Shown: positions 24,518 to 34,300, counted from the stretch's first letter. The stretch is 35,859 bases of DNA from a bacterium (GCA_024228495.1 JAAETJ010000298.1:1-35859); one strand, 5' to 3'. Numbers and translations are program-made. Notes: generated by a model not told the origin, from the sequence alone.

Positions 24518-27295
24518 CTACAAGTCCGCTCGTTGCAACAAGTCGGTTAACCTATGGCGGATGGTCGACCAGCGCTGCTCATCCCTGATTTTTTTTCCCA
24601 GCAGATCCTTGACGTAAAAAGCATCCACCGCCCGTTCTCCATAGGTACTGATATGGGCCGAGGTCACAGACAGATTAAGCTCTGCCAATTCATGGGTCAG
24701 ATCATAGAGCAAGCCCGGGCGATCCAGAGCTTCGATCTCGATCACCGTAAACTTATCAGACAATTTGTTGTCCAGGGTGACGATCGGGTCGATTGTGAAA
24801 GCATCAATTGCCCTTTTGGCAATCAATTTTTTTGACATGATTTTATCGAGACCGGTTTCACCACGCAATAGCTTGCCAATCGTCTGCGCGATCCTTTTGC
24901 CCCTGCGCAATTCATCTTCTTCCATCTCGAACTGACGTTGCAGATAAAAAATATCCAGCGCCATGCCATCGCGCGTGGTGGAAATCTGTGCCCCGACAAT
25001 ATTGGCCCCAGCCGCTGCGCAGGCCCCAGCAACTTGCGACAAGAAACGAGGATGCGCTTGTGAATACAATATCAGCTCGGAAATTTCCGTAAACTGATCG
25101 GTAATCACCTTGGTTGCAATATTGAGTTTTTTGCGAGTGGCGCGATACACCAGAGCCGCATGTTGAAGCTGATGCTCCTGATTGGTTTTTAACCAATAAT
25201 CATCATAGTGGTTAGCCACATACTGGTCACGTTCATCGCTGGACCACCCCTCTAGACTCTCTTTCAGGCTGTCAATGATCGCGTCAATACGCCGTTTTTG
25301 GTCGAGCCTAGTGTGGCCGCCGCCCAAAACCGGCTCCGTTTCATAGTAAAGATTGCGCAACAGCTCGCCTTTCCAGCCGTTCCACACGCCGGGACCAACG
25401 CCTCTGATATCGGCAACGGTGAGCACCAGAAGCAATTTCAACCGCTCGCGGCTTTTGACAATGGCGGCAAAGTCAGCAGATGTTTTTGGATCCGAACTAT
25501 CACGGTTTTGCGCGTAATGACTCATCACTAGATGGTTTTCCACCAACCAGACAACAATATCGGTTTCAGAGCGCGATAATCCAAAACGAGGGCACAAGTC
25601 CCGCGCAACCTCGCCGCCCGCTTCCGAATGATCCTGATCGCGTCCCTTGGCAATATCATGCAATAGCAAAGCCACATAGAGCAGGCGGGTGTTTTCAATC
25701 GAATCCAGAATTTCGGCGGAAAGCGGATGATCCTCCGCATAGTCACCAAGTGCAATTTTAGCCAGCACGCCGATGGTTTTGATCAAATGCTCGTCAACCG
25801 TATAGCGATGATACATATTGAACTGCATCAAACAGACAATTTTGCCAAAATCGGGGATGAAGCGCCCTAACACTCCTGCTTCATTCATCTTGCGCAGGGA
25901 GTTTTCGACGCCGCGCGGGGTCGTCAAAATATCCAGAAACAATTCATTGGCTTCTGGGCTTTCACGCAGTTCATCATTGATCAAATGAAAGCTTTTTTGC
26001 AGCAGGCGCAGGGCCGCTGGATGCAACAAGACATTGTTCAATTCGGCCAGATAAAACAAACGGATAATATTCGTTGGATCTTGCTCAAAACAGTCTTCTG
26101 TTTTGACATTCATGCGCCCATGCTCGATAGTAAAAACTTCGTTTTCAAACACTGGATCCGACTTGGCTGGCCTTAGTTTGTCGAACAAGCGGTAGAGTAC
26201 CGGGGGCTGCTTGAGCTGCTTTAGTTCAAGCGCCGAGCAGATAATGCGCGTCAGTTCGCCTACATCGCGGGCCATCAGAAAATAGTGCTTCATAAAGCGT
26301 TCGACGGCTCGCAGTCCCGCCCGTTCTTGATAATCCATACGCTCGGCCATGGGGATCTGGACATCAAAGCTAAGCCGCTCTTCAGGACGGTTACTCATGA
26401 AATGCAAATGACAGCGCGCCGTCCACAAAAAGGCTTCGCAGCGGGCAAATGTGGCTCTTTCCGCAGATGACAGCTCGATATTGCGCTTGGCCTGCATGAC
26501 TTTTACGTCCCGCTTTGTGTAATCAAGCAACCAGTGCAGCGTATGCAGATCGCGCAGACTGCCCTTGCCCTCTTTAATATCGGGTTCGACAATATAGCGA
26601 GAGCTGCCGCTTTTCTTGTGGCGTTCTGTTCGCTCATCAAGCTTGGCCTCGATAAATTCTTCCGAGCGCCCCTTGATTACCTGCTGGGTAAAACTGTCGG
26701 TGAATTTCTTAAACAATTCTTCATGCCCACACAAGAAGCGGCTATCGAGCAGGGCTGTGCGAATAGTAAAATCTTCAAGTGCTGTGCTGATGCATTGCTT
26801 GATGGTGCGCGTCGCGTGTCCCACCTTGAAGCCCAGATCCCACAAGGTATAAAGAATGAATTCCAGCAGGCTTTCGCCCCAGGCCGTTTGCTTGTACGGC
26901 AGCAAGATAAGCAGATCAATATCGGATCCAGGTGCCAGTAGGTTACGACCATAACCACCTGTTGCAACGAGACAAATTCGCTCGCCAGAGGTGGGATTAA
27001 GACGCGGATAAATATGCTGCGAACCAAAGATGAAGATATGTTCGATCAACCGGTCCTGAAAGGTCGAAAAATCACCAGCGCAAGAAATGCCGTTATTATC
27101 ATCCTCAAACCGGCTCTGCAAATCCCCATGTACATCGGCCATCCACGCCTTGAACACCGATAAGAGCTCGGAGCGCATTTTGGCTTCATTGCCTTGATGG
27201 TTTTTTGCGATTTTGTCCAGATTCTTGATAATTTCCGCCTTGCGAAAAATATCATTGTCTCTTGCCGGCGCCGATTTTTGGGTCGCTTGTTCCAT
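24518..27295 (-). CDS. glnD: PII uridylyltransferase / uridylyl-removing enzyme GlnD
   Basis: The protein has 925 aa. The nucleotidyltransferase domain carries GGYGRNLLAPGSDIDLLILL with GG at 113-114 and the metal-binding Asp125/Asp127. A linker region and the HD domain follow (LLLHDIAKGRDQDHS, His546-Asp547), then two C-terminal ACT domains (about 735-815 and 845-920). GlnD adds UMP to PII proteins when glutamine is low and removes it when glutamine is high, setting nitrogen-assimilation status. All motifs are present and the length is normal for alphaproteobacteria. ATG at 27295 is chosen; an in-frame TTG at 27358 would add 21 residues that include a GC-rich hairpin, which looks like leader. 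It diverges from purS. Confidence 0.97.
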   Translation of the reverse strand: MEQATQKSAPARDNDIFRKAEIIKNLDKIAKNHQGNEAKMRSELLSVFKAWMADVHGDLQSRFEDDNNGISCAGDFSTFQDRLIEHIFIFGSQHIYPRLNPTSGERICLVATGGYGRNLLAPGSDIDLLILLPYKQTAWGESLLEFILYTLWDLGFKVGHATRTIKQCISTALEDFTIRTALLDSRFLCGHEELFKKFTDSFTQQVIKGRSEEFIEAKLDERTERHKKSGSSRYIVEPDIKEGKGSLRDLHTLHWLLDYTKRDVKVMQAKRNIELSSAERATFARCEAFLWTARCHLHFMSNRPEERLSFDVQIPMAERMDYQERAGLRAVERFMKHYFLMARDVGELTRIICSALELKQLKQPPVLYRLFDKLRPAKSDPVFENEVFTIEHGRMNVKTEDCFEQDPTNIIRLFYLAELNNVLLHPAALRLLQKSFHLINDELRESPEANELFLDILTTPRGVENSLRKMNEAGVLGRFIPDFGKIVCLMQFNMYHRYTVDEHLIKTIGVLAKIALGDYAEDHPLSAEILDSIENTRLLYVALLLHDIAKGRDQDHSEAGGEVARDLCPRFGLSRSETDIVVWLVENHLVMSHYAQNRDSSDPKTSADFAAIVKSRERLKLLLVLTVADIRGVGPGVWNGWKGELLRNLYYETEPVLGGGHTRLDQKRRIDAIIDSLKESLEGWSSDERDQYVANHYDDYWLKTNQEHQLQHAALVYRATRKKLNIATKVITDQFTEISELILYSQAHPRFLSQVAGACAAAGANIVGAQISTTRDGMALDIFYLQRQFEMEEDELRRGKRIAQTIGKLLRGETGLDKIMSKKLIAKRAIDAFTIDPIVTLDNKLSDKFTVIEIEALDRPGLLYDLTHELAELNLSVTSAHISTYGERAVDAFYVKDLLGKKIRDEQRWSTIRHRLTDLLQRADL

Positions 27296-27324
27296 TCTCA
27301 AATCCGATTCTGGTCCATAAAGCT

Positions 27325-27342
27325 CCCCCTGTATAGAGGGGG
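27325..27342. other. GC-rich hairpin between divergent glnD and purS
   Basis: CCCCCT-gtatag-AGGGGG is a perfect six-pair stem in the 190-bp gap between the glnD start (27295) and the purS start (27486). It lies in the probable 5' leader of glnD. It could affect translation or act as a protein site; no T-run supports termination. Confidence 0.35.
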
Positions 27343-27485
27343 ATAAGTACGGCTGCAATCAACATTGCTCAACAATAAGCCCAAGATAAATATTGCACAG
27401 GGCGAGTAGCTTGACTAAACAATTGATCAGCTTGCGCCAGCAGCTTACATATTCTTTACGACAAGCACTCACAAAAGGCCTCCCC

Positions 27486-27728
27486 ATGAAAGCACGTATT
27501 CATGTCACCCTCAAACAAGGCGTCCTTGATCCCCAGGGGAAAGCCATCTCGCATACCCTTGAAGCTCTTGGCTTTGAGGGTGTGAAAAAGGTACGCCAAG
27601 GCAAATTCATCGAAATCGAACTAGCAGAGACCGATGAACAACGCGCCGGTGAACAGGTAGAGCAAATGTGCCAGAAACTGCTCGCCAATATGGTTATCGA
27701 AAATTACGACTACAAGCTGGTATCCTAG
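27486..27728 (+). CDS. purS: PurS subunit of FGAM synthase
   Basis: The protein has 80 aa, full length for PurS, beginning [20 protein letters not shown] and containing the conserved [20 protein letters not shown] stretch. PurS bridges PurQ and PurL in the formylglycinamidine ribonucleotide synthase complex of purine biosynthesis. ATG at 27486 has AAAGG eight bases upstream; longer frames from 27393 have no support. It begins the purS-purQ-127aa-purL cluster, with purQ 17 bp downstream. Confidence 0.96.
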   Translation: MKARIHVTLKQGVLDPQGKAISHTLEALGFEGVKKVRQGKFIEIELAETDEQRAGEQVEQMCQKLLANMVIENYDYKLVS

Positions 27729-27745
27729 CCAGAAGGAACTTTGTC

Positions 27746-28435
27746 ATGAAAGCATCCGTCATTGTCTTTCCCGCCTCCAATTGCGACCGCGATGTCGCGG
27801 TGGCGCTCAAAGAGGTCAGCGGCAGGGCGCCCGCGATGGTCTGGCACGGGGGCGTGGATCTCCCTTCCAGTGATCTCATTGTATTGCCCGGTGGGTTTTC
27901 TTATGGCGATTATCTGCGCTCAGGCGCTCTGGCGGCACGCTCCCCGGTGATGCGCGCGGTCATTGAGCAGGCGAAATCCGGTGTGCCGGTGCTGGGCATA
28001 TGCAACGGTTTTCAAGTGCTCACCGAAAGCGGCTTGCTGCCCGGAGTACTGCTTCGCAATGCCGGGCTCAAATTCATCTGCAAAGATGTCCATCTAACGA
28101 TCGAGCGCGATGACACCCTGTACTCCTCTGATTATAAAGACAATAAGGTTATCAAGGTGCCTGTTGCTCATCATGATGGCAATTACTTCGCTGATGACAA
28201 CACTATAAGCCAGCTCGAAGACGAAGGCCGCGTGGCTTTTCGCTATTGCGATAGGTACGGCAACGCATCGAGTGAGGCCAATATCAATGGCTCGCGCAAC
28301 AATATCGCCGGCATTTATGATGAAAAAGCGTGTATTCTTGGTATGATGCCGCATCCAGAACGCATGATCGCCCCTGAACTTGGCGGCATCGGGGGCCTTC
28401 CCTTGTTCCGCTCCATTCTTGATACCCTGCACTAA
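27746..28435 (+). CDS. purQ: PurQ, glutaminase subunit of FGAM synthase
   Basis: The protein has 229 aa of the class I glutamine amidotransferase fold. The triad is visible: nucleophile Cys86 in LGICNGFQ, and His203 and Glu205 in MPHPERM. The oxyanion region is [14 protein letters not shown]. It releases ammonia from glutamine for PurL. ATG at 27746 follows AAGGA at about eight bases. Translation is likely coupled with purS upstream, and the acidic protein gene follows at 33 bp. Confidence 0.97.
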   Translation: MKASVIVFPASNCDRDVAVALKEVSGRAPAMVWHGGVDLPSSDLIVLPGGFSYGDYLRSGALAARSPVMRAVIEQAKSGVPVLGICNGFQVLTESGLLPGVLLRNAGLKFICKDVHLTIERDDTLYSSDYKDNKVIKVPVAHHDGNYFADDNTISQLEDEGRVAFRYCDRYGNASSEANINGSRNNIAGIYDEKACILGMMPHPERMIAPELGGIGGLPLFRSILDTLH

Positions 28436-28468
28436 TGCCCCCCTGCCGCCCAAAAAAGGATCTTCGCC

Positions 28469-28852
28469 ATGAGCTTTGATGATGATGTAGACGACCAGAA
28501 GAAAAAATTTCTCGCCGCCCGCCTTGAGCCAGAGCAAGTCATTCTTGCCACAGAGGCCTTTGCCGACAAATTATCGTTGGAAATCCAGAGCAAGCGCCTT
28601 AAATTTGACTATGAATTCGACAATGAAGACGGCCCAAGAGTGTCGGTGCTGTACGCCACCGCTCCTTTTCACATCGGCACAGTTTATGTTCAGGGCAACG
28701 GCTCCATTGCCTTTACCTCCGAGAGCGAATATTTCCCCCAGGTCGTCGCATATGAAGACGAAGAAGAATTTTTTAAAGACGCCAAGGAGTTCTTCGTTGA
28801 AGGCCTCGCCGCCTTCGAACTCGACGAAGAAGAAGACAGCTACGAGGCTTGA
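28469..28852 (+). CDS. Small acidic hypothetical protein between purQ and purL
   Basis: The protein has 127 aa, soluble and strongly acidic, with an Asp/Glu-rich beginning and a Glu/Asp-dense C-terminal quarter (YEDEEEFFKDAKEFFVEGLA). The middle looks like a beta-rich fold (FHIGTVYVQGNGSIAFTSES). AAGGA lies eight bases upstream of the ATG. No family was recognised. Tight packing within the pur cluster (33 bp after purQ, 39 bp before purL) suggests co-expression with the FGAM synthase subunits, perhaps as a complex accessory. That role is inference from position. Confidence 0.8.
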   Translation: MSFDDDVDDQKKKFLAARLEPEQVILATEAFADKLSLEIQSKRLKFDYEFDNEDGPRVSVLYATAPFHIGTVYVQGNGSIAFTSESEYFPQVVAYEDEEEFFKDAKEFFVEGLAAFELDEEEDSYEA

Positions 28853-28891
28853 GGTGACGATGACACCCCATAACGGACATTCACATCTTAT

Positions 28892-31111
28892 ATGACCAAC
28901 ATGACCAAGATAAAAATCACTCCTGAACTCGTGGCCGAGCATGGCATTAACGAGCAAGAACATGAGCATTTGCTGGATATTCTGGGGCGCGAGCCAAGCT
29001 ATACCGAACTAGGTATTTTTTCCGTCATGTGGTCGGAGCATTGTTCTTATAAATCCAGCCGCTTTTGGCTCAAACAACTGCCCACAGAAGGTCCTCAGGT
29101 CGTTCAAGGACCGGGCGAAAACGCGGGCATTGTCGATCTTGGTGATGGCGATGCCGCCGTTTTCAAGATGGAGAGCCACAATCACCCCAGCTATATCGAG
29201 CCCTATCAGGGCGCAGCGACCGGTGTTGGCGGTATCATGCGCGATATTTTCACCATGGGTGCGCGCCCGGTTGCCAATATGAACGCCTTGCGCTTTGGCT
29301 CTCCTACGCACAAGAAAACCCGTCACTTGGTGGCTGGAGTGGTATCGGGTATTGGCGATTATGGCAACTGCATGGGGGTGCCAACGATTGGCGGCGAAAC
29401 CGATTTCGACAGCCGTTACAATAATAATATTCTCGTCAACGCCATGTGTGTGGGCCTCATCAAGACAGATAAAATCTTCTATTGCGCCGCGCATGGCACC
29501 GGTAATCCGGTTATCTATGTAGGTTCCAAGACGGGCCGCGACGGTATTCACGGCGCTACCATGGCGTCCGCCGAGTTCGCCGAAGACAGCGAAGAAAAAC
29601 GTCCTACGGTACAGGTCGGTGATCCGTTCACGGAAAAGCTTTTGCTCGAAGCCTGCCTCGAATTGATGGCCGGTGACACCATCATCGCCATTCAGGATAT
29701 GGGCGCAGCGGGTCTCACCTCTTCGTCGGTTGAAATGGCCGACAAGGGCGGCGTGGGTTTCGCACTTGACCTAGATCAGGTGCCCCAGCGCGAAACCAAC
29801 ATGACCGCCTACGAGATGCTGCTTTCTGAAAGCCAGGAGCGTATGCTGATGGTGCTCAAACCAGGCAGCGAAGAAGCAGCCCGCAAAATTTTTGAAAAAT
29901 GGGAACTGGATTTCGCCATTGTCGGTGAGACCAATGACACCAACCATCTGACCATCACCCATCAAGGTGAGGTCGTGGCAGATATTCCTGTCGCCTCGCT
30001 CGCCGATAGTGCCCCCGAATATCAGCGCCCCTTTGTAGAGCCAACCCCACCACCTGCGATCAACTCGCAAAATATCAAAGCCCCACCTTCCATTCTTGGT
30101 GCATTGACGCTGATGATGGCGTCGCCAAACCTGTGCTCGCGGCGCTGGATCTGGGAACAGTATGACCACATGGTAATGGGAGACACTGTCGGTCGCCCCG
30201 GCGGCGACGCTGGTGTCGTGCGCATTCACAGCACGAATAAAGGACTTGCCGTCACCACCGATGTGACGCCGCGCTATGTAACGGCTGACCCCTATGAAGG
30301 GGCCAAGCAGGCTGTCGCAGAAGCGGCCCGCAATTTGAGCGCCGTTGGCGCCCGCCCGCTAGCCGTCACCGATTGCTTGAATTTTGGCAATCCCGAGCGC
30401 CCGGAAATCATGGGACAGTTCGTGGCCGTCATCAAGGGCATGGGCGAAGCATGCGAGATGCTCAATTGCCCGGTCGTGTCGGGTAATGTCTCGCTTTATA
30501 ATGAGACCATCATTGACGGGGAATATGAGAACATCCCCCCAACGCCGGCAATAGGCGCGGTCGGTCTCATAGAAGACCTTGACCTCATATGCGATATTGC
30601 GGTCAAAGACGAAAATGATGTGATGATCCTTATTGGCCCCGAACAGGGCTGGCTTGGACAATCGCTTTATCAAGAGGTGATCGTTGGTTGCCTTGAAGGT
30701 GCACCGCCCCCAATCGACCTTGAGCTTGAGAAAAAAGTTGGCGCGCTTGTGCGCACCCTCATTCGTAAAAAGCTGGTCAATGCCGTGCATGATATTTCAG
30801 GAGGAGGCCTGCTGGTCGCCGCCGCCGAAATGGCACTAGCTGGTGGCAAGGGCATTGAGTTTGGCCCCATCGATACCAAATTACCCGCTCACGCCCTGTG
30901 GTTTGGCGAAGATCAGGCCCGCTTCATCCTCACTTGCAAGGAAGAAAACCTCGGTAAAATCGCCATGGCCGCACAGTTTACCGGCCTGCCGTCCGGCATG
31001 ATCGGCACTGTTAAAGGCGACGCGCTGGTTATCGAAGGCGAACCCGCCCTGCCACTCAATGATCTGCGCAAGGCGCATGAGGCATGGTTGCCAGGGTACA
31101 TGAGGGTTTAG
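28892..31111 (+). CDS. purL: PurL, synthetase subunit of FGAM synthase (small form)
   Basis: The protein has 739 aa, the small PurL that works with PurS and PurQ. Conserved segments include [12 protein letters not shown] with His50, [20 protein letters not shown] and [20 protein letters not shown] for ATP and metal binding, and the second-half [17 protein letters not shown] and [11 protein letters not shown]. It converts FGAR, ATP and ammonia into FGAM. ATG at 28892 has only a weak upstream site; ATG at 28901 (MTKIK) is possible. It is the last gene of the cluster; no bolA or grxD follows, as it does in several related genomes. Confidence 0.97.
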   Translation: MTNMTKIKITPELVAEHGINEQEHEHLLDILGREPSYTELGIFSVMWSEHCSYKSSRFWLKQLPTEGPQVVQGPGENAGIVDLGDGDAAVFKMESHNHPSYIEPYQGAATGVGGIMRDIFTMGARPVANMNALRFGSPTHKKTRHLVAGVVSGIGDYGNCMGVPTIGGETDFDSRYNNNILVNAMCVGLIKTDKIFYCAAHGTGNPVIYVGSKTGRDGIHGATMASAEFAEDSEEKRPTVQVGDPFTEKLLLEACLELMAGDTIIAIQDMGAAGLTSSSVEMADKGGVGFALDLDQVPQRETNMTAYEMLLSESQERMLMVLKPGSEEAARKIFEKWELDFAIVGETNDTNHLTITHQGEVVADIPVASLADSAPEYQRPFVEPTPPPAINSQNIKAPPSILGALTLMMASPNLCSRRWIWEQYDHMVMGDTVGRPGGDAGVVRIHSTNKGLAVTTDVTPRYVTADPYEGAKQAVAEAARNLSAVGARPLAVTDCLNFGNPERPEIMGQFVAVIKGMGEACEMLNCPVVSGNVSLYNETIIDGEYENIPPTPAIGAVGLIEDLDLICDIAVKDENDVMILIGPEQGWLGQSLYQEVIVGCLEGAPPPIDLELEKKVGALVRTLIRKKLVNAVHDISGGGLLVAAAEMALAGGKGIEFGPIDTKLPAHALWFGEDQARFILTCKEENLGKIAMAAQFTGLPSGMIGTVKGDALVIEGEPALPLNDLRKAHEAWLPGYMRV

Positions 31112-31168
31112 GTTACACCAGTCTCAATTTTTTCCAGTTTCCCTATAGAACAGAACATGATTCCATGA

Positions 31169-31273
31169 TGTTCTGAAAAGCAAGCTGAAAAATTCATCGC
31201 CTTTTTCAACAAGACCACGGCCAAACCATTCAAATGGACCTATGAAGGAAAACCGCTCAAAGGCGTATCATAA
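31169..31273 (+). pseudogene. IS630-type transposase C-terminal remnant
   Basis: The frame ending in TAA at 31271-31273 reads EKFIAFFNKTTAKPFKWTYE followed by GKPL, the typical C-terminus of an IS630-superfamily transposase. It is closed upstream by TGA at 31166-31168, and nothing of the DDE domain is left. The sequence belongs to a different subgroup from the IS630-like remnant at 9030-9179. Confidence 0.65.
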
Positions 31274-31327
31274 AATGACGTCAAGACTTCCAATGGGGTG
31301 TGCTAGGAGCGGCAGATAAATCGGATG

Positions 31328-31367
31328 AAAACAAAACGCCCTTCCGGGGAAAACCGGCGAGGGTGTT
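31328..31367 (-). terminator. Intrinsic terminator of the LysR gene
   Basis: On the minus strand the stem AACaCCCTcgCCGG pairs with CCGGaAGGGcGTT, followed by the T-rich tail GTTTTGTTTT. It lies about 40 bases downstream of the LysR gene's stop codon. Confidence 0.65.
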
Positions 31368-31408
31368 CTTGCATTTGATGAGCGAAAATCGATTTTGACG
31401 CTGTGCCA

Positions 31409-32290
31409 TCAATCCCATGAGGCCTTAACAAACTTGCAGAAAACCTCTCCGGCCGTGGACAGCTTGACATTTGCTGGCGACAATAGATGAAAGGTCCAGC
31501 ACAGAGGTGGGTTTAGTTTTTTTACAGCGATCTGTTGGGACTCTTTCACGGTAATGGCGTCCACAAAGCTGATGCCAAAGCTCATGGATACCAGTTTTAC
31601 AATCAAGCTTTGCGTTTCGACCTCTAGAGTGCGTGTGAAGGTTAGCCTTTGTTGTGAAATATACTGATCCAATACATATCGAAACGGGCTCCCTGCCGTC
31701 AGAGCAATAAATTTTTCTGAACTCAAATTGGCGAGATCGAGATCATTCCCGCCAGTACCAAAACGAGAGTTTGGACCGATGAGTACCGCGTGACTGCTCA
31801 TTTGCGCATGGCTTTGGTAATCGCGCGCGCCGTCATGCATGACGATCGCCAGATCTGCATTGCCCCGTTCCAGCATGTTCAGTGCCCTGTGTCCTTCGGC
31901 TACATTGACGTTAAGTTCGATTTCAGGGTGAGACTTGGAAAATAGGCACAAAATTTCAGGCAGCAGATAATCGGCCGCCACTGGAATTGCCACTAACTGG
32001 ATATGACCATGTTTTGCCGAGCGGATATCATCCGCTACGCTATCAAGGCGGGTGAGAACAGACATGGCAGTGCCGGTTTCATCAAAAAACAACCGACCAT
32101 CCTGGGTCAATTCCAGGCGTCGACCCTTTTTGCCAAACAGAGTGAGGTCTGTGGTATTTTCCAGCCTGCGCAAAAGATGGCTGATGGCTGGTTCGGTTAT
32201 AAAGAGATGTTTTGCGGCAGCCGCAATCGATCCGAGGGTGACAACGGCATGAAATGCTTCAAGCGAACGTAGACTGGGCTTCTTTTTCAT
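31409..32290 (-). CDS. LysR-type regulator, possibly of cysteate/sulfite metabolism
   Basis: The protein has 293 aa. An N-terminal winged helix-turn-helix (about 5-64, LGSIAAAAKHLFITEPAISH) is followed by a two-lobed effector-binding domain (about 93-290). It diverges from the exporter-lyase-binding protein genes with only 75 bp between, the usual arrangement in which a LysR regulator controls its neighbours in response to their substrate. No Shine-Dalgarno is visible before the ATG, because the operator-like palindrome abuts it. By synteny it could correspond to the CuyR-type regulator of cysteate degradation, but the name is not assigned because the inducer is unknown. Confidence 0.9.
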   Translation of the reverse strand: MKKKPSLRSLEAFHAVVTLGSIAAAAKHLFITEPAISHLLRRLENTTDLTLFGKKGRRLELTQDGRLFFDETGTAMSVLTRLDSVADDIRSAKHGHIQLVAIPVAADYLLPEILCLFSKSHPEIELNVNVAEGHRALNMLERGNADLAIVMHDGARDYQSHAQMSSHAVLIGPNSRFGTGGNDLDLANLSSEKFIALTAGSPFRYVLDQYISQQRLTFTRTLEVETQSLIVKLVSMSFGISFVDAITVKESQQIAVKKLNPPLCWTFHLLSPANVKLSTAGEVFCKFVKASWD

Positions 32291-32311
32291 AACTTAAGTT
32301 ATACTTAAGTT
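32291..32311. promoter_or_regulatory. LysR operator candidate
   Basis: AACTTAAGT-tat-ACTTAAGTT is a 21-bp inverted repeat made of two ACTTAAGT palindromes. It abuts the LysR start codon and is about 50 bp upstream of a TATACT -10-like hexamer (32343-32348) that precedes the exporter gene. No -35 element matches, which suits an activator-dependent promoter. The site could serve both autorepression and activation. Confidence 0.6.
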
Positions 32312-32365
32312 TAGCATGATAAAAAGTCAATTGTCTAAACAATATACTCATGTCATCATCGAGAT

Positions 32366-33136
32366 ATGGATGACTTCACCCTAGCTCTGGTTTCAACAAG
32401 CGGTCTTGGTCTGATGTTCGGCCTGATCTTGCTAGGGTCAACGTTGCAAGTTGCCACAGGGGTGGGGTTGGGCTTGATCGCCGGTCCGTCTTTACTGTAT
32501 TTTCTCGACAGTATTTCGGCAGTACAAACGGCCATTATCCTCAATCTTGTCCTGACCTTGTTTCTGCTGCCATCCGAAAAAAATGCGATTTCTCACTCAC
32601 CCTTGCTGCATCTCTCGATCTGGTTTTGTCTTGGCTTGCCTCTCGGATTTGCTCTATTGTTCTTGCTTGAAATATCGACCCTGAAACTGATTGGAGCGGC
32701 GGTAATTTTATTGTCAGTTGTGCAGCTGAAATTCTTTCCGGCCAAGGCGAGTAAAGGCACTGACGGATCTTGGATGATCCGTGTCGGTGGCAGCTTGTCA
32801 GGGGCAATGACCGGGGCGCTGGCTATTCCGGGACCAGTGGCACTTTGGGCGCTATTATCAAGTGGTTTGGATACCGTAATGACCCGCGCTACTTTGCGGG
32901 CTTATTTCGTCATCGCCTACACCTTGACGTTTTTGCTGCATCTTGGTTTTATCGGCAGCGGGCAACAAACCTGGGGAATGTCCGGTATCTTGGTCCCTGC
33001 CGTGATTGGTGGCATCATCGCAGGGAAATATGGACGGCGCTATCTCGAACCGGATCAATTACGCCACATACTCGAAATTGTACTTGTAATCATGGGTCTT
33101 TCACTACTCATAAAGGGGGTATTGGATGTTACATGA
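32366..33136 (+). CDS. TauE/SafE (TSUP) family exporter, probable sulfite exporter
   Basis: The protein has 256 aa with about eight hydrophobic helices in two repeats, each starting with a glycine-rich helix (LILLGSTLQVATGVGLGLIA near 20-40; GGSLSGAMTGALAIPGPVAL near 137-157). TSUP proteins move sulfite, sulfonates or other organosulfur anions across the inner membrane. The 11-bp overlap with the PLP lyase gene shows tight coupling, so it plausibly exports the sulfite produced by that lyase, like CuyZ; an uptake role is an alternative. Substrate is inferred from context. Confidence 0.85.
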   Translation: MDDFTLALVSTSGLGLMFGLILLGSTLQVATGVGLGLIAGPSLLYFLDSISAVQTAIILNLVLTLFLLPSEKNAISHSPLLHLSIWFCLGLPLGFALLFLLEISTLKLIGAAVILLSVVQLKFFPAKASKGTDGSWMIRVGGSLSGAMTGALAIPGPVALWALLSSGLDTVMTRATLRAYFVIAYTLTFLLHLGFIGSGQQTWGMSGILVPAVIGGIIAGKYGRRYLEPDQLRHILEIVLVIMGLSLLIKGVLDVT

Positions 33137-34190
33137 CAGCCTTGATCTACTACCTGCTCTGAAGGCATTTCCAACTGCTGATCTGAATACACATGTTACC
33201 TCTCTGGATCATTTGCCCCGTCTGGGAGCGCGGTTGGGGGTCGAGTTGATTGTCAAGCGAGATGATACTCTACAGCTGGGAATGGGCGGCAACAAAGTAC
33301 GCCAACTTGAATATTATCTGGGGCCTGGCGTGCGTGAGGGCGCTGATACGGTGCTGATAACGGGTGCGGTACAATCCAATTTCGTACGCCTTTGCGCGGC
33401 CGCAGCCCGTAAGCTTGGATGGCAGGCGGTTGTGCAGCTGGAACACCGCGTGCCAAGGGATGATGTGATTTACAAAAATTCTGGCAATGTCCTGTTGAAC
33501 CAGTTGTTTGGGGCGGAAATCCATTATTTCTCGCAAGGCGAAGATGAGGCCGCAGCGGATGCCGCTCTGGACCGTATGGCGAACGAGGTGCGTGCCAGAG
33601 GTCGTCGCCCCTATGTGGTTCATCTGGGCATTAATCATCCGCCAATCGGTGGCCTTGGATATGCCAGTTGTGCCGCCGAATGTTACGCTCAGTTTCAAGC
33701 CAGGGGCGCCATGCCGGACCATGTGGTCATTGCGTCTGGCAGTGGCCTGACCCATGCCGGCTTTCTGGTTGGCGCAAGAGCGGTTGGCTGGGACGTCAAA
33801 ATTCATGGTATCTGCGTCCGGCGCGAGGCCACCCAGCAACGCAAACGTATCGTGCGCCGCGCCGCCGAACTCGATAAGATGTTGGGTACAGATCGGATAA
33901 CGCCGCAGGATACTATCGTCGATGACAGTGTTTTGGCTCCCGGTTACGGGCAGATGAACGATCGGGTGATGGAAGCCATCACCTTTGCTGCTAGAGATGA
34001 AGGTTTGCTGACCGACCCGGTCTATACGGGGCGCACTTTGGCGGGCCTGATCTCACTTGTTAATTCCGGAAAAATCGAGCAAGGCTCGAGCGTCGCTTTC
34101 ATCCATACTGGTGGCTTGCCCGCAATTTTCGCCTACCAGAACGATATTGTTTCTGGTCTTGATAATCAGCAAACGAAAGGGGGAGGCTAA
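33126..34190 (+). CDS. PLP-dependent D-cysteine desulfhydrase / L-cysteate sulfo-lyase family enzyme
   Basis: The protein has 354 aa of the ACC deaminase/D-cysteine desulfhydrase fold. The PLP lysine is Lys57 in GMGGNKVRQLEYYL, and the phosphate-cradle/active-site motif is QSNFVR (83-88); the canonical D-cysteine desulfhydrase has QSNHVR. IASGSGLTHAGFL and HTGGLPAIFAY are further conserved segments. The family includes CuyA, which splits L-cysteate into pyruvate, ammonia and sulfite. Linkage to a TauE/SafE exporter and a LysR regulator favours CuyA over D-cysteine desulfhydrase, and the Phe in place of His suggests a different substrate. GGGGG lies six bases upstream of the ATG. Confidence 0.88.
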   Translation: MLHDSLDLLPALKAFPTADLNTHVTSLDHLPRLGARLGVELIVKRDDTLQLGMGGNKVRQLEYYLGPGVREGADTVLITGAVQSNFVRLCAAAARKLGWQAVVQLEHRVPRDDVIYKNSGNVLLNQLFGAEIHYFSQGEDEAAADAALDRMANEVRARGRRPYVVHLGINHPPIGGLGYASCAAECYAQFQARGAMPDHVVIASGSGLTHAGFLVGARAVGWDVKIHGICVRREATQQRKRIVRRAAELDKMLGTDRITPQDTIVDDSVLAPGYGQMNDRVMEAITFAARDEGLLTDPVYTGRTLAGLISLVNSGKIEQGSSVAFIHTGGLPAIFAYQNDIVSGLDNQQTKGGG

Positions 34191-34202
34191 CCGGTAAAAA
34201 TC

Positions 34203-34219
34203 CCAGCGATCAATGCTGG
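34203..34219 (+). other. Intercistronic hairpin
   Basis: CCAGC-gatcaat-GCTGG is a five-pair stem in the 110-bp gap between the lyase and the TAXI binding-protein gene. It is not followed by a T-run. Such hairpins often protect binding-protein transcripts or separate their expression from the upstream gene. Confidence 0.35.
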
Positions 34220-34300
34220 AAACAACCATAAACGATCCCCTGCACAAAGCGGTTCACCCCGTAATAAACAAATGCAGGATCAAAATTCAGGGAGAAGATA

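Larger units (their letters stand above)
31112..31408. other. Gap between purL and the LysR gene
   Basis: About 300 bp carry a transposase scrap (31169-31273) and a terminator for the minus-strand LysR gene (31328-31367). No clear terminator for purL was seen directly after its stop. Confidence 0.6.

Noticed and set aside
29009-29551. 180-codon minus-strand frame within purL
   Set aside because: Antisense shadow of a conserved enzyme, without its own start signals.
33270-33839. 189-codon minus-strand frame within the PLP lyase
   Set aside because: Antisense shadow; the plus-strand enzyme has the PLP lysine and conserved motifs.
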